A stretch of 5,618 nucleotides of DNA. It comes from Bryobacteraceae bacterium. GTDB lineage: Bacteria > Acidobacteriota > Terriglobia > Bryobacterales > Bryobacteraceae. How positions within the stretch are numbered: position 1 is the first letter of the stretch; each line of letters begins with the position of its first letter. Made by a program: the position numbers and the translations under genes. Shown piece by piece: positions 3,965-5,618 of the stretch. Below the pieces are notes generated by a model. That model searched no databases and was not told the origin of the DNA. It saw only the letters and a list, made by a program, of their open reading frames with translations. The stretch spans positions 1-5,618 of the forward strand of contig JASHQT010000027.1 in assembly GCA_030039005.1 (NCBI GenBank), written 5' to 3'.

Positions 3965-5618
3965 ATGAACCTGGACGGCATCCGCGTCTTGCTGGTGGAA
4001 GACAATCCCGGTGACGCCCGCCTGTTCACGGAACTGGTGCGCGATACCGGCGCGGGCCTTTGGAAGCTGGTGCAAGCCGACCGCTTATCCACCGCGATCG
4101 AGCGCCTGAAGCGCGAACCGTTCGACCTCCTGTTGCTGGATCTTTCGCTCCCCGACGCCGAAGGCCTCGACACGGTGATGCGAGCTCGCGCCGAAGCCCC
4201 GAAAGTTCCCATCGTCGTTCTCACGGGCCACGACGACGAAGCGCTCGCCGTACGGGCCATGCGCGCCGGCGCGCAGGATTACCTGGTCAAGGGCCGGCTG
4301 GACGGCGATCTTCTGGTGCGCTCCATCCGCTACGCCACCGAGCGCGGCCGCGCCATCGAAGCGCTGGAGCGCCGCGAGGAGCATTATCGCTCTCTCATCG
4401 AAAATTCGATGGATTTGATCAGTATCCTTAACCTGGATGGCACCATTCGCTATGTGAGCCCGTCGCACGAGCGAATATTGGGTTATCCTTTGGACGAATT
4501 GATAGGCAAAAATGTCCTGGGATTTATTCACCCCCACGACAAAGTCCGCGTCCAACGCGCCTTGGAAGGCGGAAACAATGGACAGCCGGTAGAGTGCCGG
4601 GTGCGCCATGCCGACGGATCGTGGCGGGTGCTCGAATCGTTCTCCCGCGACCTCTCGCACGTTGCCGGTGTCAATGGAATGGTGGTGAACGCGCGCGACA
4701 TCACCGAACGTAAGCGCCTCGAAGAACAGCTCCATCATTCGCAGCGCCTGGAAGCCGTCGGCCGTCTGGCCGGCGGCGTCGCGCACGATTTCAACAACCT
4801 GCTGATGGTCATTACCGGCTACTCGCACATGCTGCTGGATGCCATGCACCCGAGCGACCCCGCGCGCCAGGACCTGGAGCAGGTGGTCAAAGCTTCCGAG
4901 CGCGCCACGGATCTTACTCGACAATTGCTGGCCTTCAGCCGGCGTCAGGGAGTGCGCGCGGCGCTGGTGAACGTCAATGCGCTGGTCGGGGAGATGGAAC
5001 GCATGCTGCGCCGAGTGCTGGGCGGGATCGAGTTGACCATCCGGCTCGCCCCCGACCTCCAGAGCGTGCGCGCGGACCCGGGCCAGGTCGAACAGGTGAT
5101 CTTGAACGTCGTCGTGAATGCCCGCGATGCAATGCCCGAGGGGGGGCAACTATCGATCGAAACCAAGAATTACGGCGCCGGCAGGGGCGGCGATTGCATC
5201 ACGATTGCGATAACCGACACCGGCGTCGGCATGGACCCGCGGGTACTCTCTCGCGTGTTCGAACCGTTCTTCACCACCAAGGAACACGGCACCGGCCTCG
5301 GCTTGGCCACCAGCTACGGAATCGTGAAAGAAAATGGGGGCGACGTCCGCGTCGAGTCTGCGCCGGGACTGGGGACAACCTTCTACATCGATTTGCCCGT
5401 CACGGAACATGCGCAGGAAGAACTGGAATCTCCCGCCGAACAGCGGGCGCCGCGAGGCACCGAAACCATTTTGCTGGTGGAAGATGAAGACCCCGTGCGG
5501 CGGGTGGTGGAAAGCATGCTCAAGCGGCACGGCTATCAGGTTCTGGCTTCCGCTTCCGCGGCCGAGGCGCTCGCCGCCGCCGAGCTCCACGAAGGCGCGA
5601 TTCATCTCCTCATCACCG
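3965..5618 (+). CDS. Hybrid sensor histidine kinase REC-PAS-HisKA-HATPase-REC (3' truncated)
   Basis: The frame is open from ATG 3965 to the window end (551 codons visible). Residues ~6-122 are a receiver with acidic E12/D13, phospho-acceptor D59, T87 and K109 all intact. After a helical linker comes a PAS domain (~141-248) ending in the usual ARDITERK. The dimerisation/phosphotransfer domain has H274 in GGVAHDFNNLL. The ATPase domain shows the N box NVVVNARDAMP (381-391), G1 DTGVGMD (418-424), F box FEPFFTTK (432-439) and G2 GTGLGLAT (442-449). A second receiver starts near 500 (TILLVEDEDP) and is cut after HLLIT, where its phospho-acceptor Asp is expected. There are no membrane helices, so it is a cytoplasmic phosphorelay kinase that can itself accept phosphate at the N-terminal receiver. 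Its signal is unknown. ATG 3965 is the only start in frame after the stop at 3932-3934, and it has no clear Shine-Dalgarno sequence. Confidence 0.95.
   Translation, partial: MNLDGIRVLLVEDNPGDARLFTELVRDTGAGLWKLVQADRLSTAIERLKREPFDLLLLDLSLPDAEGLDTVMRARAEAPKVPIVVLTGHDDEALAVRAMRAGAQDYLVKGRLDGDLLVRSIRYATERGRAIEALERREEHYRSLIENSMDLISILNLDGTIRYVSPSHERILGYPLDELIGKNVLGFIHPHDKVRVQRALEGGNNGQPVECRVRHADGSWRVLESFSRDLSHVAGVNGMVVNARDITERKRLEEQLHHSQRLEAVGRLAGGVAHDFNNLLMVITGYSHMLLDAMHPSDPARQDLEQVVKASERATDLTRQLLAFSRRQGVRAALVNVNALVGEMERMLRRVLGGIELTIRLAPDLQSVRADPGQVEQVILNVVVNARDAMPEGGQLSIETKNYGAGRGGDCITIAITDTGVGMDPRVLSRVFEPFFTTKEHGTGLGLATSYGIVKENGGDVRVESAPGLGTTFYIDLPVTEHAQEELESPAEQRAPRGTETILLVEDEDPVRRVVESMLKRHGYQVLASASAAEALAAAELHEGAIHLLIT

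Noticed and set aside
3763..4260. Open frame of 165 codons on the minus strand over the kinase 5' end
   Set aside because: It covers the intact first receiver on the plus strand and is Ser/Arg-rich without any motif.
4085..5149. Long open frame (354 codons) on the minus strand opposite the hybrid kinase
   Set aside because: The plus strand encodes a full set of receiver, PAS and kinase motifs here. The minus-strand translation is rich in His, Gln and Arg, shows no family motif, and is a typical shadow frame of GC-rich DNA.

Overview
The window is GC-rich, densely coding DNA from a bacterial chromosome. The gene content (a GT4 glycosyltransferase paired with an amylo-alpha-1,6-glucosidase-like protein, UdgX, a DUF6496 protein and a soluble hybrid histidine kinase) and the strong G/C bias at third codon positions suggest a soil bacterium. 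Acidobacteriota, or a GC-rich proteobacterium, would fit, but this is inference and no ribosomal or phylogenetic marker is present. I saw no tRNA, rRNA, CRISPR array, insertion sequence or phage gene.

Layout. (1) Positions 1-241 (+) are the C-terminal end of a GT4 glycosyltransferase. Its stop overlaps, as ATGA, the start of (2) 238-2424 (+), a complete 728-residue glycogen-debranching-type glycoside hydrolase. These two are almost certainly co-transcribed and translationally coupled, and likely act on the same cytoplasmic glucan or oligosaccharide. (3) 2432-3082 (-) is a 216-residue UdgX-type uracil-DNA-binding protein, convergent with the debranching gene across a 7-base gap. (4) 3083-3267 is a 185-base divergent intergenic region. 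It holds a perfect 12-bp palindrome and about 2.9 copies of a 17-bp tandem repeat, with Shine-Dalgarno sequences for the genes on both sides. (5) 3268-3771 (+) is a 167-residue DUF6496 protein with a very basic, histone-H1-like tail. (6) 3772-3964 is a 193-base gap with a doubtful 30-codon ORF, an AT-rich palindrome and a weak -10-like box. (7) 3965 to the window end (+) is a cytoplasmic hybrid histidine kinase, REC-PAS-HisKA-HATPase-REC. It is cut off inside its second receiver, almost exactly at the expected phospho-acceptor aspartate.

How the genes relate. The first two form a carbohydrate unit. UdgX and the DUF6496 protein share one divergent control region and both plausibly bind nucleic acid, so shared regulation is possible but unproven. 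The kinase appears to be an independent unit. I found no convincing new multi-gene system. The points most worth a second look are the UdgX active-site substitutions (Asp for the expected Asn in the T-N-A-V-K motif, and KRRLH for KRRIH), the repeat array between udgX and the DUF6496 gene, and a drop in third-position GC over the kinase PAS domain.
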